Assembly: GCA_003952965.2 (NCBI GenBank)
Contig: CM025852.1
Location: 13,158,597-13,222,596, forward strand
Direction of reading: 5' to 3'
DNA: 64,000 nt
Source: Morella rubra
Lineage: Eukaryota; Streptophyta; Magnoliopsida; Fagales; Myricaceae
The stretch's first letter is position 1. Every line of letters starts with the position of its first letter. The translations under genes and the position numbers were made by a program. This document shows, piece by piece, positions 11,067-24,579 of the stretch. A model generated the notes under the pieces. It worked only from the letters and a program-made list of their open reading frames with translations, was not told the DNA's origin and ran no database searches.

Positions 11067-13483
11067 ATGGGATCTTTCAAGGGTCATGTTCTACCAGGAA
11101 CATTATTTCTGTTAGTAGGGGTGTGGCACATATGGAGCTCTGTGGTTCGATACGTATCGAACCCGAAAACGTTCAGGGTTCGGGTTTGGAGCCCCGTGCC
11201 GGGTTTTGATGGAAGACTCAAGTACTTGGAGCTTTATCTTATTGCCATTGGTGCTTTTATTGATATGTGTATTGAGCTTTTGTATTCGACCCACCTCAAA
11301 TTTTTTGTCAATGGAGTCTTGAATCCATCCCACATGAATGATTTCGAGCACTCGGGGATGCTCCTAATGTTCTTCATCTTTGGTTTGGTTGCTCTGCTCT
11401 CTGAGAAAACAAGGTTAGTCAGAGGTTTTCCCTTCTGAATTCTCTCTTCTTTTCTGCATCGCACTAATTTTCTTCAGTTCTCTCCCCTCGTCCCTTCTGC
11501 CCGGGGGACCCGGACCATCCTAAGCTTTGACCGGGCCGTTGTGGCGATTTAGCCTCTAAAGCCTGGTTCTAGAATCTGCTATTTTTATTCTGGAAATCCT
11601 GAGGCTATGGTGTATTTTGACTTTTTGTTTTGAGTTGAATCTTTCTTGGTACGCGAAACAGCAGAATTAGAAAATTGAACTGTTAATTGAGATGAGCTCT
11701 TATATCCAACAACAATCTTGTTTTCCTAATTGCGCAATGCTCTGCATATACTTTGGGCTTGTTTCTCATTTGTGCTGGTATGACTCGATCCCATAATCAC
11801 TTTGTGCGGTTAGGGCAGATTTTTCTAGGATACAGATACAGGCGCTCACACATGCAACTTGTAAATCTTGTCATCATCCCTTCAGCTGCTGATTCCCATA
11901 CGGAAAGATGTAGTAGTTTGAAGTGTCTTTGCCCAAGAGTTTTTTTATAGCCACTGGGAAAGAGAACTGTCATAAACCATTTGATAGTATGGTGAGCCTC
12001 AACGGAAAATCAGCATGTACTTGCAACAGATTTGTGGGGAGCACTGCTTTAGGCAGTCATGGTTTAGTTTGACTCAATTGCAAGGGTGTTTTAGAAAGCT
12101 CGGAGGTCTGAATTTCAAAATAACAAGTTCCTCAGAATCGAAATTCCTCATTTGGGGGTTCAGAGACTCTTAACGATCAACGGCAGGACTATTGAGGTGG
12201 TCTTCTTGCTGTAGCCCAATTAGTTGTGGAAGCTTGATATGATGATGTGGAATGGTGAAATAGCGTTGCAAAACAGAGAAATTTCCTTTAACTACAGAGC
12301 GTGCTAAAGGGGTTATATAAACTCTTGGAGAAGGTTGTTTCAGGATGTATATGATTTCAAACAATAGGAACAGTATTGTTTAACTATTTGAAATGTAACG
12401 TGGGTAATCTTCAAGCCCATGCCTCACGAAATCTTTTCTAATTGCTCGGTAGTTTCATCTGCAAATTGTTTTGGTATGTCCAGATCATTTTGAAATTTGT
12501 GAGGAACGCGTGTATTGTGACAATGGTTAGATATGAATGAAGATAGGCACTCACGTCTAGGGTCATGGGACAGATTACTGTTGCACTCTAGGACTTTGGT
12601 CCCGTGGGACATGTTACGGATTACTGTTGCACGCTAGTGGGACGTTGGTCTCATAAGTTTGAGTCTTTGTGTAATGATAGTTTTCTTGAAACATTGCCTC
12701 TCTAAGCTTCAACATGATTTTTCTCTTTTTTAGTATTTTTTAGAACTTTGGTTGAGTTAATCAATATACTGCTCAGTATGCTAAACAAAACCATGACAAA
12801 TGGTTGTGGTATTTACATATTGTCATTGGAAATCGAGCACTTCCATTACTTCAATGCTGTTTCTTTGTAAAGAGAGGGTCACCGGATCCTATTATAACCT
12901 TGGCAATTGCTATATAAGTAAGATTATAAGATGGAATGTATCACTCTAGTTATGCCTAATTTAGGCCTTTTTGTTTCTTATTCTCTTTCTGTTCTTTAAC
13001 ATCTGCTCTTTGTTTAGGTTTCTTCCCATACCAGAGGGAGCTCTTTGTTTGGTTGCTTCCACAGCATTCTGTGCAGAGTATCTCCTATTCTACTTCCACT
13101 CCACAACCCATAAAGGCCTTGAAGGTTACTACCACCTTCTCCTTGTTCTCCTGATAGGCCTTTGCATATTGTCCACGGTTGCTGGAGCGCTCTTACAAAC
13201 CAGCTTCCCGGTTGATTTATGTAGCGGCATTGCCATAACTCTTCAAGGCCTCTGGTTCTATCAGACTGCTTTCACTCTTTACGGCTCCATGATGCCAGAT
13301 GGTTGTCAGCTCAAGGACAGTTTGATCTCTTGTCACTCAACAGACAGTGAGGTCCGAGGCGAGTTGCTTGCAAATTTCCAGTTGTTCTCTTTGGTTCTCG
13401 GGGTACTTGTTGCAGTTGTGGGATCATATGTTTTTGCAGCTTCAAGATATGGGCATTCTGATCTTCGGAGCTTGCAGGATTGA
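11067..13483 (+). CDS. DUF716/TMEM45-family multi-pass membrane protein
   Basis: Two exons, 11067-11413 and 13018-13483, join across a GT-AG intron (donor AAG|GTTAGT, acceptor TTTAG|GTTTC) and restore an ACAAG|G codon. The result is 270 residues, a usual length for the plant DUF716 family. Family features visible are an N-terminal [18 protein letters not shown] segment, [19 protein letters not shown] in the middle, then [22 protein letters not shown] and [11 protein letters not shown]. Six or seven hydrophobic helices can be picked out by eye. In this family the histidine-containing helices are conserved but the biochemical role is poorly known; links to virus or pathogen response in plants have been suggested. 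The intron is 1.6 kb and contains no recognised element. The gene is convergent with MOB1, about 0.9 kb between stop codons. Confidence 0.93.
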
Positions 13484-13680
13484 ATAGATCGACATTAGAG
13501 TAGGGTATACACTATACAGTCTTTCCTAAATTCGGATTACTTAGCCTTCTCAGGGAGGCATTTTGGTGTCTCTTGGGGATGAGCGATTGTTTTGTTCTAT
13601 TTACATTCGGCTCAAGTGTGTGTACATCAACAGTATATACAACTGTTCCGATTAAAGAAATCTTTGCTTTCCTTTCGGAT

Positions 13681-13686
13681 AATAAA
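13681..13686 (+). promoter_or_regulatory. Candidate poly(A) signal AATAAA
   Basis: A perfect AATAAA lies about 200 bp after the DUF716-family stop codon, in T-rich sequence suitable for a plant 3' UTR. Plant signals are loose, so this is only a candidate. Confidence 0.45.
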
Positions 13687-14426
13687 ATTGAAACACAATT
13701 TTGTATATTGCTATGTGTGCCCTTTCCCTTAGGTAAAGAGTCTCCTATTTGGATAAAAAAAAAAGTCTCCTATTTGTAAACTTTTGAATATGAAATGCAT
13801 AAAAGGGGCTGCAATTTGTTAACCAATGAGGACATAGATCCTAGAAAGATGTAAATTTTTAAGGTAAAAAAGGTACTTAACAAAGGACATCATTGAGGAT
13901 TGCTTCTGCTTCTGCTTCTGCTTCTAGCCAAAAAGTGTGCTTTTCATGTACTTTAGAAGGTAATGATCTTATTGAACTCCAGTGGTCATTGCATTGCGTG
14001 GGGGCATTTGAAGTAGAGGGCCGGGTTTTTTCTGCCATACAAAGGGTTATGTAAACTTCGCCAAATCGATTCAGAGCTGATCCAAAATCCAAGTTCTGCT
14101 ACGCTCCAAAGTAGCACCCCAGACCGAAACGGCTGGAAGAGTTTAGAGGAATCGAAGGATTTAGCAACTGCACATGATTGGTAGCCCATTTACTTTCCAC
14201 ATTTTCTAGGCCCAGGAGGATACAAGTTGGCATGAAGACAATCAAATAGTCCGGTATACAGCACAAGCACATGAATTTATAACACAAAGTAACTTGAGAG
14301 ATACTCTACGGTCGTACTCTTGTGCAGTATTTATTTCACTCAGAGTTCCCCATCCAAGCCAAAAAAACACAAAAAAAATCAAGTTTCCTAATACACTGTT
14401 ATGTTTTACAGGATTTGCCAACTCAT

Positions 14427-17400
14427 TTAGTAAGGAATAATGGAATCTATGAGCTCTTGAAGTGGAGCCAGCTCCTTTCTGTCAATTAGCCCAAATTCCT
14501 GCAAAAACACCAGCACGACAAACAATCAACTCAAAATTCCTTTAAACATGCACACAAAAAAGAAGAGAATTTCTTGCATCAGATAAAACGGCATTTCAAT
14601 GTAGGACATGCTCTAAAGAACTCTTCATCTGCTAAACACATTTAAGGTGTTTAAACACTTTCCACCACTCAAAAAGACTTGAGTAATGAAATAGCTGCTC
14701 CATTTCTGCAACCAAGATTTCTGATGTATATTCAGGTTATTCATGAACAAACATCCATGGAATTAATGATTTCATGCTTGGAAATGCCTAGTGTTTGCCA
14801 ATTGCAAGGTTTAGTTTAAAATGATTAAATTTCCAAAACCTCACTAGAAAACACACATCAACTTTGTTGAAAAAGAATTGAAGTCACACGACACGATATA
14901 AGGTGTGTTTTATACCAAATTGTACAGGGAAAGGAAAACGTGAAACCAAATGCTCTGCTGAACACAATATGACTATTATCTACACGCCTCAACAGCAGAA
15001 GTTTGGGGAATGTGTTAGCGTTGCTTTTCTGATTCTTGTCTTATCTTAGTTCTTTGGAATTACACAAGATCTACAACGGAATTTATCTCAAGTCCATGAG
15101 TGTTCAATGGATATTAATTCTGTATATGAAATCACCACGGCATGAAGACCTGAACAATAGAATAAGGAAAGAAACAGTAATTGGGATGTGGAAGACTTAC
15201 ACAAGTAAATAGTATGAAATGCTTAAAGCATGTATTTAGATGGGCCTCCTCCTTGAGGCTTACAATTTTCTGGAAATGAGAGTGATAGATGTGAGCATAT
15301 ACACGGAACAATCTTTTGAATATTGTCTTCACAACATCCTTGAAATTGGGAGGGAAGGGTGCCCCTACAATATTGGAACTAGATATAAGAAAGTGAAGAG
15401 AACTTTGAAATAGGTTACAATATTTGACAACACTTACCAAGCCTTTGAGGAAATATCGATTCGTTATCAAGCTGGCCTTCAATCCAGTCCATTAAAAGTT
15501 CAACATATTTTGGAGCAGAAACCTCAATAGGTTTCTTTATTTTTTCACCATCTGCCCATCTATACTCGTACCTGTCAAAATTGGCTATGCAGATTAGAAA
15601 TGTAAATCAAAATATATACACATAAACACACAAACAGACAGTTTAAGACTTGCGATTTGCTTAAAAAGTGGGGAGGATCAATATTGTAATTTTTTTTTTA
15701 TTGATTACCAACTTATTCGACTCCTCTGGAGAAGATGGAAAAAGAATTGCTCTCACAAGCCCCGGTTCCCCCCCCCTCTCTCTCTCTCTCTCTGTGGGGG
15801 ACGGTGCAGGGGGAATTCACAAAGCATAATAGGTAGTAAAACAATAACTAAACTTGTTAGGCCATACATAAATTGCATAATCTCTCATAACTCTGCAGAC
15901 TTTTCCCTTCCCCCAAGTTCCTTTCTTTTAAATGGCCAAACGAGTTTTCAATAGGAGATATCTCATTCTACCGCAACGAGTTAAAATATCTGAAAATTCA
16001 TCCATAGGCAGACTATTTGTAGCAAAAAGTGAAAATGTCTTAAACATCATGCAGTATGAGTTGTGCAGACATAAAGTTTGGGTAACCCAGAGAAAATGTG
16101 TGATATGGTGGCAGTTACTCAGGTATGACACAGAAAAGTAAGTTGTACCTGAATGGAATGACTGTGGTCAGAGACAAAGGAGACAATATGAGGTTGAAAG
16201 GAGATATTGATCACACCTAACTTTTATAGATGAACCAGAATTCAGACGAAGTTGGGTTCTAGTTTGATACAAATTATTGAATTGGTGAGAAACCAAACCA
16301 AGCCATCTTTACGGATGGAGTTTCAGTTTTACTTCTACGTTTCAGATTTCTTATCAAACAAAAGAATAATGCAATAATTAGTTTGAAATGCCAAAAGGCA
16401 AAACTCCCAATAAAACAAAACCTCAAAAAATGTACTGAATGAGACCAAACCAACTTCTCCCCTCATAAGTTTACAGAAGATACATATGAATCATAGATTC
16501 AGTTTACTTTCAGGTTTCCCAGTTTATTGCATTGCATTTTCAAAATAAACTAAATAACATCAAAGGAAAGGGAGAGAGGGGGGGGGGAACAGCTTTCAAA
16601 TTATGCCATACTTGGGGCCTGCAGTCATTGTCGGACAATTCTCATCAGTACAGAACTCAGTGAGGGTACCGTAGAGCAAGTTCACTTGGTTGAAGAAATC
16701 GACCGCTGAAGTTGAAAAAATCAACAACCACATTCAGATTCGGATTTAACTCGAGAGCTATGGTAAGATGAAAATTGGTGGCTAATTATACTTGCCCATT
16801 TTGAGCATCAGCCAAACAAAGATTATTTCTTGGGGAATCTTCACTTTTAGCCTCCCAACTTTCAATCAAAGGTCTGAACTACGGAAATTGTCACGTTTAG
16901 CCACAAACTATTAAAATGCATCAATGTTCGCCCTATCATAGGATCCAAACATCAATATTATGCCACAACGCTTATTTCTACATATCTCAACCGTAAGATC
17001 TTACTAAAGGAAAAAAAAATTGATGCATTTTGATGGTTTGGGGGCTAATGTGACGATTTTAGTAGTTCAGAATATAATTGACATTTGCTTGGAAGTTGGG
17101 GGGCTAAAAGTGAAGATTTTCCTTATTTCTTTGTCTAGCTAATACAGCACACTAGCAGACAAGCATACTAAACTTGTTGTCAGGTATAAGATAATAATAC
17201 AATAGAGAAAATATCACAAACATTGCACGGCTACTTGGAGAGAGAGAGAATTACTGTTGACAGCAAGCCACTCATTTAAATCCTCTCCAGTCGGAAGTTT
17301 TACCGCTTCCCTCAGATTTCCACTACCTAGGGTGGCATCAATGTGCTTTCTAAGTTGTGCCCCCTGCATTACAACATGATAGAGATTGGTACTTTACGTT

Positions 17401-20400
17401 CTGCTATGCATGTAAACTACTCACACTTCCACTGCTGAGTTCAAAGTACTTAAGTGGGGCAGGAAAAGATGATGAAGATGACAACAAAAGTGATGCTTCC
17501 CCATGAATGTGTAAGAAACAAAACGTTTAGCAGATGTAATAAGAATAAAAGTATGCACCCAGAGTAACATATAGAAGAATATTAATTCAAATTCAATCCC
17601 TATATATACATACTAATAAAATTGAGACAAACTGAAACCATCAAGAACGAGATGAGGTCAACATTAGTATTCGAGAAAAGTAACAACCTTACTCCCTGAG
17701 GGTGCACTCTTTTTAGGACGAAATGTCCTCTGGTTTCTGTTTGCAGCATAATGAGGAAAGTACATCAGTGGAAGACGGCATGATAAGGGTTTATCAGGCA
17801 TCAACAGGCGACAGAAGCATTAATGTATTAAGCAAGATTTACAGGACACTTCAATAGTATTCACACACACAGCCATGTACCACAGACAGGGAATCTAGGT
17901 CCAGTCAGCTAGAATTTTGTACAGAAGTCAAGCCCAGAACTCTCAAGTTCTCCCCCCAGCCACATGAATCTATTTCCACTATTTTTCCAAATCAACGCCC
18001 ATACTTTCTGTCACCTCACTATGTCTACCTGTTACATTTTCTCTCTCTCCATCCCACTTCTGCCTTTTCATTGTGAATCAAATCACTCTTTTCTCATTGA
18101 CACACCTACCAGTAGTCATTGCACATGGCCAAATCATCTAGAATGAATCTCTTGAATCTCATGAAAAGCTTCTTTACATTGTCTTCCACTATGTAATAGC
18201 AGTATCTATAACTTTTACCCACTTTCCACAGGGTTTTAGAAATAAGCTGTCCCACAGTTCTCTTTTTTAATATACACCTACTCCATCCTACGACTAAGGG
18301 CCAAAATTATATTCAAAGTAAGTTTGGAAAAGTATACTCCCTTTCACAAATTTATACACCCAGTATCTATCATTGTTCAAAAGACCATCATGCTAAAGTG
18401 TTTACATGACCTGAATGAAAAAAGTTAGTTCCCATACAAGCTGCAGAACAAAAATTCCGTCTCTGACTCTCATCACTGGTTCTGGACAACAGTTAATATT
18501 TATAGTAAACTTCCAAAACATTCTCCCTAGTACTTATTTAAATAGACCTTATTTTCCCTGCTTTAAGACCCCTACCACCTAAATCATTTATATGAGAAAC
18601 AAAAAAAATAAAAATAAAATATCTTTTGTTATGAAAGATAAAACAAAGAAAATAATTGACAAGAAACTTTAAGCTCAGCTGATATTTCTCTCTTCTTACA
18701 TGAGAGGTTTAACCAAATCTCATGGACATTGTCAAATAGATATCCAGTTTTAATAACTGAGGGCTGTATACATTATAAAGGAGTCACAGCTATCTCACAT
18801 ATCTCACATGGACCAGATATGTCTGATTCAGGTGTGTTCAAGTGCCATGTCACATTAAGTCCGAAAACTACACAGAAACAAGCACTAAACATGTCCAGGG
18901 TAACCCCCAACCAACCATATGTTACCAAAAGACAATTCATTTCACCGCCTAAAACAGATGTTTCTTCCCCCTTGTTTCGTGATGTAATTTACATCACACA
19001 GTGAACAACTTCCTCATTTGCACTGTAATTCAGTAACTAGCCTATAGTACAGTGAGGCTAGACTATATTATTTATGTTTGACTATTTTTTCAAAAAGTGA
19101 GCTTGTACACGCATGATAAAAAGATATATTCCGAAAAGAGCAATGAGAATATCGTGCAATGAGGCCAACTAACCCAAACAAAATGCACTTATGTATCATA
19201 TACAGAGGAAAACACACTGTACCATATAAAGAAGAGATGTGTACCATCATAAAGCAAATTCCAGTTTATGCAGATGACACTCCAAGGAAGTATAACCACC
19301 ACAAATTACTTTAGAAGGACTAGTCCAAGTTGTTTTTGAAGCTTCTTGGACTAATTATCAAGCCTAGTTCCACATTGTAAGGAATTGACCAAATATTTGA
19401 GACTTATTCCATTTCTTTCTTATTACTTCTCTTTTTTCACTCCCTCTGAGACTCAGGGTACTACAACTTTCACCCTTTAAGACCTGACGACCACCATATG
19501 ATTGATACCATTTGTAACCCTCCAAGAAAGTGCTAATCTCTCCATTATACTCCAAATGGACTAGTTAAGGTTACTTTTGAATTTCTTTAAAGCTTAATTC
19601 TACCTGGTAAGGATCCGATTTCAAACTTGACACTTATACCATTGCTTTCTTACTTCTTTTCTTTTTTCGCTCCATTTGGTACTTGGCATTTCACAATCTC
19701 TTACATTTAAACCCTGACATTCTCTTCAAGGTCTTCCAAGCACTACACAATCGCCACCAAGTCCATTTTAATACCATACGTAACAACACAAGGAAGTGCA
19801 ACCACTGCGCTATACACCAGAAAAGATTAGTCGAAGTTACTTTTGAAAATCCACAAAGTCATCATAAGGTCTAGTTCTACTTGCTAAATACTTGTTGTAG
19901 AACTTGACACTTACAACATCCATTTCTCATTCCCTCTCCTATCCAACTTCATAAGAGGCTTGAGGTATTACGATTCAAATAAAAGCATATGAGTCTAGAG
20001 TTGTACACACGTACATTATTTTCAAATTGACGAGTTGGATTATATTTTGGTACATAACAAGAGCAGAGATGTCGGCTGCTCTTTCTGTTTGTTCTATTTT
20101 TTGGTGAAACCCCATGTTACTTTCTTTCTATTATAGAAATAATTCCCCATCATATACCTAACACCCATATAGCAAAATGAAGTTGTTATGCAAGAGTTTG
20201 TTTGCCTTTGCAAGTCTTCAATGTATGAAACCCAATATTTGCAATGCACTCACAACATCATACAGTAAGATGCTAGAACAAGTGACTTTGGACTCCTTTA
20301 ATGCAAAGTAAGAACTGTAACATAACTGACAGCAAACGCCTAAAACCTCAAATGCATGACAGAGAACCTAGGAGAAATTCCCCAAAAAAGATTGTCATAA

Positions 20401-21254
20401 TTGACTGTTTTAACATCTAAGAAGTCAACCCCCTTATTATTTATTAATATATTTGTCATGAATCTCTATAGAATCGTGGCAGTCAATGCTGAAGAGAAAT
20501 TTGAGATATGAAGACTACAATAGACGTGCGTCCATAATGGTTAAAATCATTCCACAACAGAAACTCACAAATATGATCCAACTGTAACTGATTTAACCCT
20601 TCGGAGGCATGCCATATAATTTTCACATATTCACAAATACTAGGCACTTGAATCTCACAAATCAAATAGAAAATATTCCACTCATTAAAGACTGGATTAA
20701 TTAGATTTGTTTCCCATAAACTACCACCGCATTCTCACTTACACTCAAAAGCTTTGACTGCAACACAGATCCCAAATTGATGTCTCCTCTGTAAACGATT
20801 CCTATTAATTTTGGTGGGAAAAATTACAACATATAACTAACACTACATGTAATAATCGTTAATGTTCAAGATATTTTTTTTAAACTAGGTAAACTTACAA
20901 AGAAACTTTAGATTAGACTGCGTATGTCTACGAGTGTAAGTGACAGTGAAATATCATGCAATTGGAGAAAAATATAATTAACCTCGAAAGATTAGCATCG
21001 TATGCAAAGACAGATATGATAAAGCCCACAAGATATAAAGATCAGTAATTCTATGTCTATCCTGCACAACAGATCTGCCTTAGCCGATCGTGTATCAATT
21101 GCATCATCTGATGCAAAATTCAGAAACCAAAAAACAAAGTAAAGAACACTGCCAGGGCGACTTACATATTTTCACGGATTTATAACATTTAAACCACAAA
21201 TTATCCCTCTGTCAAACAAGTAAGATTATACCTGCCCAGACCGAAGAGACTCAT
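14427..21254 (-). CDS. MOB1: MOB1 kinase activator (Mps-one-binder family)
   Basis: Seven exons on the minus strand in phase: 21232-21254, 17688-17736, 17255-17363, 16612-16705, 15438-15571, 15201-15364, 14427-14498. The 645 nt encode 214 residues, the normal plant MOB1 length. The protein starts [19 protein letters not shown] and ends with [14 protein letters not shown]. The zinc-site residues C79, C84, H161 and H166 are all present (FCTDENC and HIYHSH). MOB1 binds and activates NDR/LATS-type AGC kinases in the Hippo-like pathway controlling cell proliferation, growth and cytokinesis. The first coding exon has only 23 nt and is followed by a 3.5-kb intron; donor GTTGTT of exon 2 is weak but phase-correct. 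A 291-bp MITE sits in the intron 16706-17254. Confidence 0.96.
16832..17122. mobile_element. MULE-type MITE in a MOB1 intron
   Basis: Inverted ends GGGGAATCTTCACTTTTAGCC (left) and its near-complement at 17100-17122 extend into about 100 bp of inverted repeat. It is flanked by a perfect 9-bp duplication TTATTTCTT at 16823-16831 and 17123-17131. 291 bp, non-coding. Its ends differ from the AAATATATTTTTCAC family elsewhere in the window, so it is a separate family. Confidence 0.88.
19275..19990. repeat. Three diverged tandem units of ~255 bp in MOB1 intron 1
   Basis: Units start near 19280, 19527 and 19787. Each repeats, in order, an AAGGAAGTGCAACCACT-like start, a GGACTAGTCMAAGTTRYTTTT-like block, a CCTAGTTCYACNTGG-like block, a GACACTTAYACCATT-like block and a CTTCTCTTTTTTCACTCC-like pyrimidine block. 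Divergence between units is high. No coding potential or terminal repeat was recognised. Confidence 0.65.
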
Positions 21255-23859
21255 GGCTGGCGAGAGAGAGAGAGAAGGAGAGATCGTCTTTCTGCAGGTG
21301 TATTTGGGTTGAAAAATAGAAGGAAAAACAGCCAGCTTTTCCTATTTTGTTATTCTTTACTTTATTAGCGTTAAATTCGAAAGAAGTCCCTAAATATGCT
21401 GTTATTTGTCTAGAGAGCCCCAGGGACGGGAATTAGTTATATATACCGTAGGCTTCTGAAAAAAAAGAATTTGGGCGACGTGATGGACCGGGCAGCGTGC
21501 CCGGAGCTGGGTTTTTTATCGGGCAGCTTCAGTGGGAGCATCAATAAGAGAGTGCGTTCTGGTGAGGATGAAAAGGCCAACACAGTTGTAATTGGAAACA
21601 TTCACGTGCAGCTTCGACACTGGACGACGATTTGTAAAATTTTTATTTGTTTTAATAAAATTACGACAATGACACAAGATTCGAAAGGATATTTGAAATG
21701 CTAGAGAATAAATTTGATCTGCTTTTTCCTTTTAGTTTCTAAAGCATAAATTCGATCCGCCTTTTTGGTTAGGAGGGGTCTTTCCCGAACTGTGCCAAAA
21801 AAAAAAGAACTGGCTAATCGTGGAAGCAGCCCATTCTCTCAAGAATATATATGCATCCAGGTTCAAGCCCTGAACGGATTAGGGGTGGATGGGCAAGGAA
21901 TAAGCGGTCCATTCCAACCCTAGCCCATTAAGGGATCCATGGAAGTAAAGTATAGATTATACATGTCCATCTCCGAAAGCCCAGAAAACTAGGAAAGAAG
22001 GCTCCAAAAGCTTAGAACACCTTCAATAACTAAACCAGTATCCAATCCGCTGAAAGAACCTGTCAGAATGACTGCCCTTGAAAATACCCCGATTGTAGGC
22101 CATCGTCCTAACAAGCAAACCACGAAGTGTTCTCCTTTATAGACACTACACGGTGTTGCCCGCAGGACCTGCCGGAATTGGGCCATGGCTCGCGTAAAAG
22201 TAGGATTCTGATTATAGGAGACATCATCCTGTGCGGAATATAAGGAGGCCAAGATGTAACGAGGAACAAGGGGCAAGGGGCAGAATGAGCTGTGGGCAGA
22301 GCTGTTACGAAGAATAAAGGGCAGATTTGGTCAACTGGTGATTTGAATCTTTGTAGAAGATTTGAATCTTAGAAAACAAAGGACCATTAGGAGCGTGAGT
22401 CAATAAGTTTGTTAGTAGCCAAAATTTTTCTTTATCTATTGCTACAGTTTAGGATGTTTGGCGTCATGGGTTGTTAGTTGCGTAGTTATTTAAATCTTAC
22501 AGAATTGTCACATGGATAATAAGAAAAATATTAAGTTTGCGGTACACTCTCATTAGAAGAGAGATGCTAATAGATTTTTTCTTATCCTAATTAGTTGAGA
22601 CCTATCAACTGAACAAGGGAGAGGAAGCCGCAAGCCGTCCCTTCCGCCGTAGACTGCGAGGTATATAGAATGTCTCTCATAAAAACTCCCTGGAACGTAA
22701 GAATCATTGAACAAATAATTTACTTTTATATTCCTATTTTCCTGACTCAAGCATAAGAGGCTCACCCCAATACCAAACAAGTAAGAAAAATGCCTTCTAG
22801 TTTCATAACTTTGGAAGCAAATAACGAAAAAAAGGCTCTATTTTTGAACTTTTCAATAAAAATTTTCTTTTCTTTTCAATTTCAAATATAAAGTGGGAAA
22901 TATCATGTTATTTTTCTAGGTTGGAAATTAGTTGGGGGATGTAGGGGTGTAGAGCCATCCCTTGTAGATTCGTCCCTGTATGCATCGATTGTTGATCTGA
23001 AGAGATTTTCGTGGCTATTTCAATATATCCGTCCATTTTAATATGGAGTGGAGATAATGACGAATATGGGTAGTAAATTTAATAAGCTTAACAAAGTAAT
23101 TATTATTTTTAAGATGGTTGGTTTGAAATTACATTAATAGTGATGACCATTTATGTTCACTGACAAAGTAATTAGGGAAAATTACATTTTGTACTTTCTA
23201 ACAACCACTTATTTTACAATTTATATCCCATGTTATCAAATTTGACACATTGTATTCCAAATTAGCCATAAGTTTATATCTCGCGCCTCATATTAATATC
23301 TCACTGCAAAAATGAGTAAAAGATAGGACACGTGACACAATCTTAATGGTAAAAGTGTATCATAGGGTACAAAGTGTAAACATATTAATAGTTTGAACTA
23401 CAAATTTTAAAATAAATGGTATTAAACAATACAATATGCAAAAATTCTTAGATATTCCGACAATGCTGTAGTTTTGTTTGATGTCATAGCAAATGTTGGC
23501 TATGGTTGTGTGACACCCCTCACCTGTGAACTTCTTTGAAGATCCTAATGACAAGCATGTTCTTTTAATGTTTTTGGTAGTTAATTTTGATCCTTTCCTT
23601 TTAATATTTTTTCTTACTAAGTTCATGCTTTTAGTGCATTATCTAGTATTTACAAATTTAATTATTTGCTTGTTATTTAAGCATGTGATTATATTAGTAT
23701 TTCTATTTTAACTTCTTGCATTTGACTTGATTAAATTTCCCTAGCTCTTTGAATTTGATTAGGTTAGTTTCTTGCTTATATTCGAAAATTTCCATGCAAT
23801 TTTCTTGTGATAAATATTTGAATTTTCACCACTATGCTTTAATAATTTCTTTTCTTTTA
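21255..23859. other. Intergenic region upstream of MOB1, largely unassigned
   Basis: 21255-21330 is a purine-rich (GAGAGA) 5' UTR or promoter-proximal stretch of MOB1. Beyond that, ORFs at 21471-21704, 21989-22276 and 22553-22780 show no family resemblance. The region looks like old, decayed repeats. A weak MITE-like inverted repeat lies at about 23165-23410. Confidence 0.4.
23165..23410. mobile_element. Possible decayed MITE
   Basis: TTACAATTTATATCCCATG-like sequence on the left is roughly inverted as TACACTTTGTACCCTATG on the right, resembling the arms of the MITEs at 4850-6380 and 44492-44880. Ends and target duplication were not found. Confidence 0.35.
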
Positions 23860-24066
23860 GGAAAATTTGCTTTTTAGTCACTAGGTTTTACCCTCTTTTC
23901 ATTTTTAGTCCTGAAACTTAATGAGTCGAATTTTTAGTCCTTGAATTTTCATCTCGTTTAAATTTTTCCTTCCATTACCCTCCGTCACCCTAACTAAATG
24001 TCAGCTTCAATTGTCACGTCACCTTTCATTTCCATTTCAGCCTCCACCATTTGAATGTGATTTCTC
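23860..24066 (+). repeat. Left TIR of the CFM3 Pack-MULE
   Basis: Matches the reverse complement of 25774-25996, from GGAAAATTT to GTGATTTCT. It includes three spaced 'TTTTTAGTC' blocks also present in the MULE terminus at 3180-3327. Confidence 0.9.
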
Positions 24067-24099
24067 AAACGACCTGTAGCTTTCCATTTAATTGAAACT

Positions 24100-24390
24100 C
24101 TGCGTATTGAGACTTAAAGCCTTAGCCTCGTCCTTCTCATGTCAACCGTAAGAGGCCCTTCAAATTTCAACTTCACCACTTCATCGGACTTCCACTTCTC
24201 GTGTATAGAATCCACTAAAGCCTATTTAATACCTGTAACTCCTACCTTTGTCCTTTCCAGCATCCTCAAAGATACGTTTCTTAGTCTCCTCAGCTTGTGT
24301 TCCGGAAGCATCCTCTCTGCCAACTCCGTGTTGCTCCTTCTCCCTATATCACCTGCCCCTCTTTTCCATGAACCCAAGGAGCCAAAACTC
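24100..24390 (-). pseudogene. Captured CFM3-like fragment, CRM-domain block
   Basis: On the minus strand the translation reads ELAERMLPEHKLRRLRNVSL, LRMLERTKVGVTGI, a stop, then ALVDSIHEKWKSDEVVKLKF. This is the start of the first CRM RNA-binding domain of CFM3-type group II intron splicing factors of chloroplasts. A TAG replaces a residue in the middle, and the segment upstream (APWVHGKEG) is in another frame, so it is non-functional. It continues the same gene as 25741-25186 after an intervening foreign insert. Confidence 0.85.
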
Positions 24391-24422
24391 GGAGATTACA
24401 GGTATTACTTCCATAAAAGCCA
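24391..24422. repeat. Direct repeat, left copy, at the capture junction
   Basis: About 31 bp beginning GGAGATTACAGGTATTACTT, nearly identical to 25242-25272 and in the same orientation. The two copies bracket the foreign plus-strand gene fragment exactly, so they mark where the second gene was inserted into the CFM3 block. Confidence 0.8.
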
Positions 24423-24579
24423 AACAAAAATGAAAGAAGAAGAAGAAAACCATATAGATTGTGTGTGGTTCGCAAACCGTATCAACCACAATAACCAGAA
24501 GAAAGGCCTCATGGAAAATCTCCCATTTTCTGGTTATCCAAACACCCAAAACTCTCTCTTGCTCTGTCTCTTTGCAGAG

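Noticed and set aside
12560..12650. Short near-duplicate containing GGATTACTGTTGCAC in the DUF716 intron
   Set aside because: Only two partial copies of about 50 bp, a minor local duplication with no further structure.
15770..15796. C-run followed by (CT)n
   Set aside because: Simple microsatellite in a MOB1 intron, no function inferred.
21864..21885. GGTTCAAGCCC resembling a tRNA T-arm
   Set aside because: No matching acceptor, D or anticodon arm could be folded around it.
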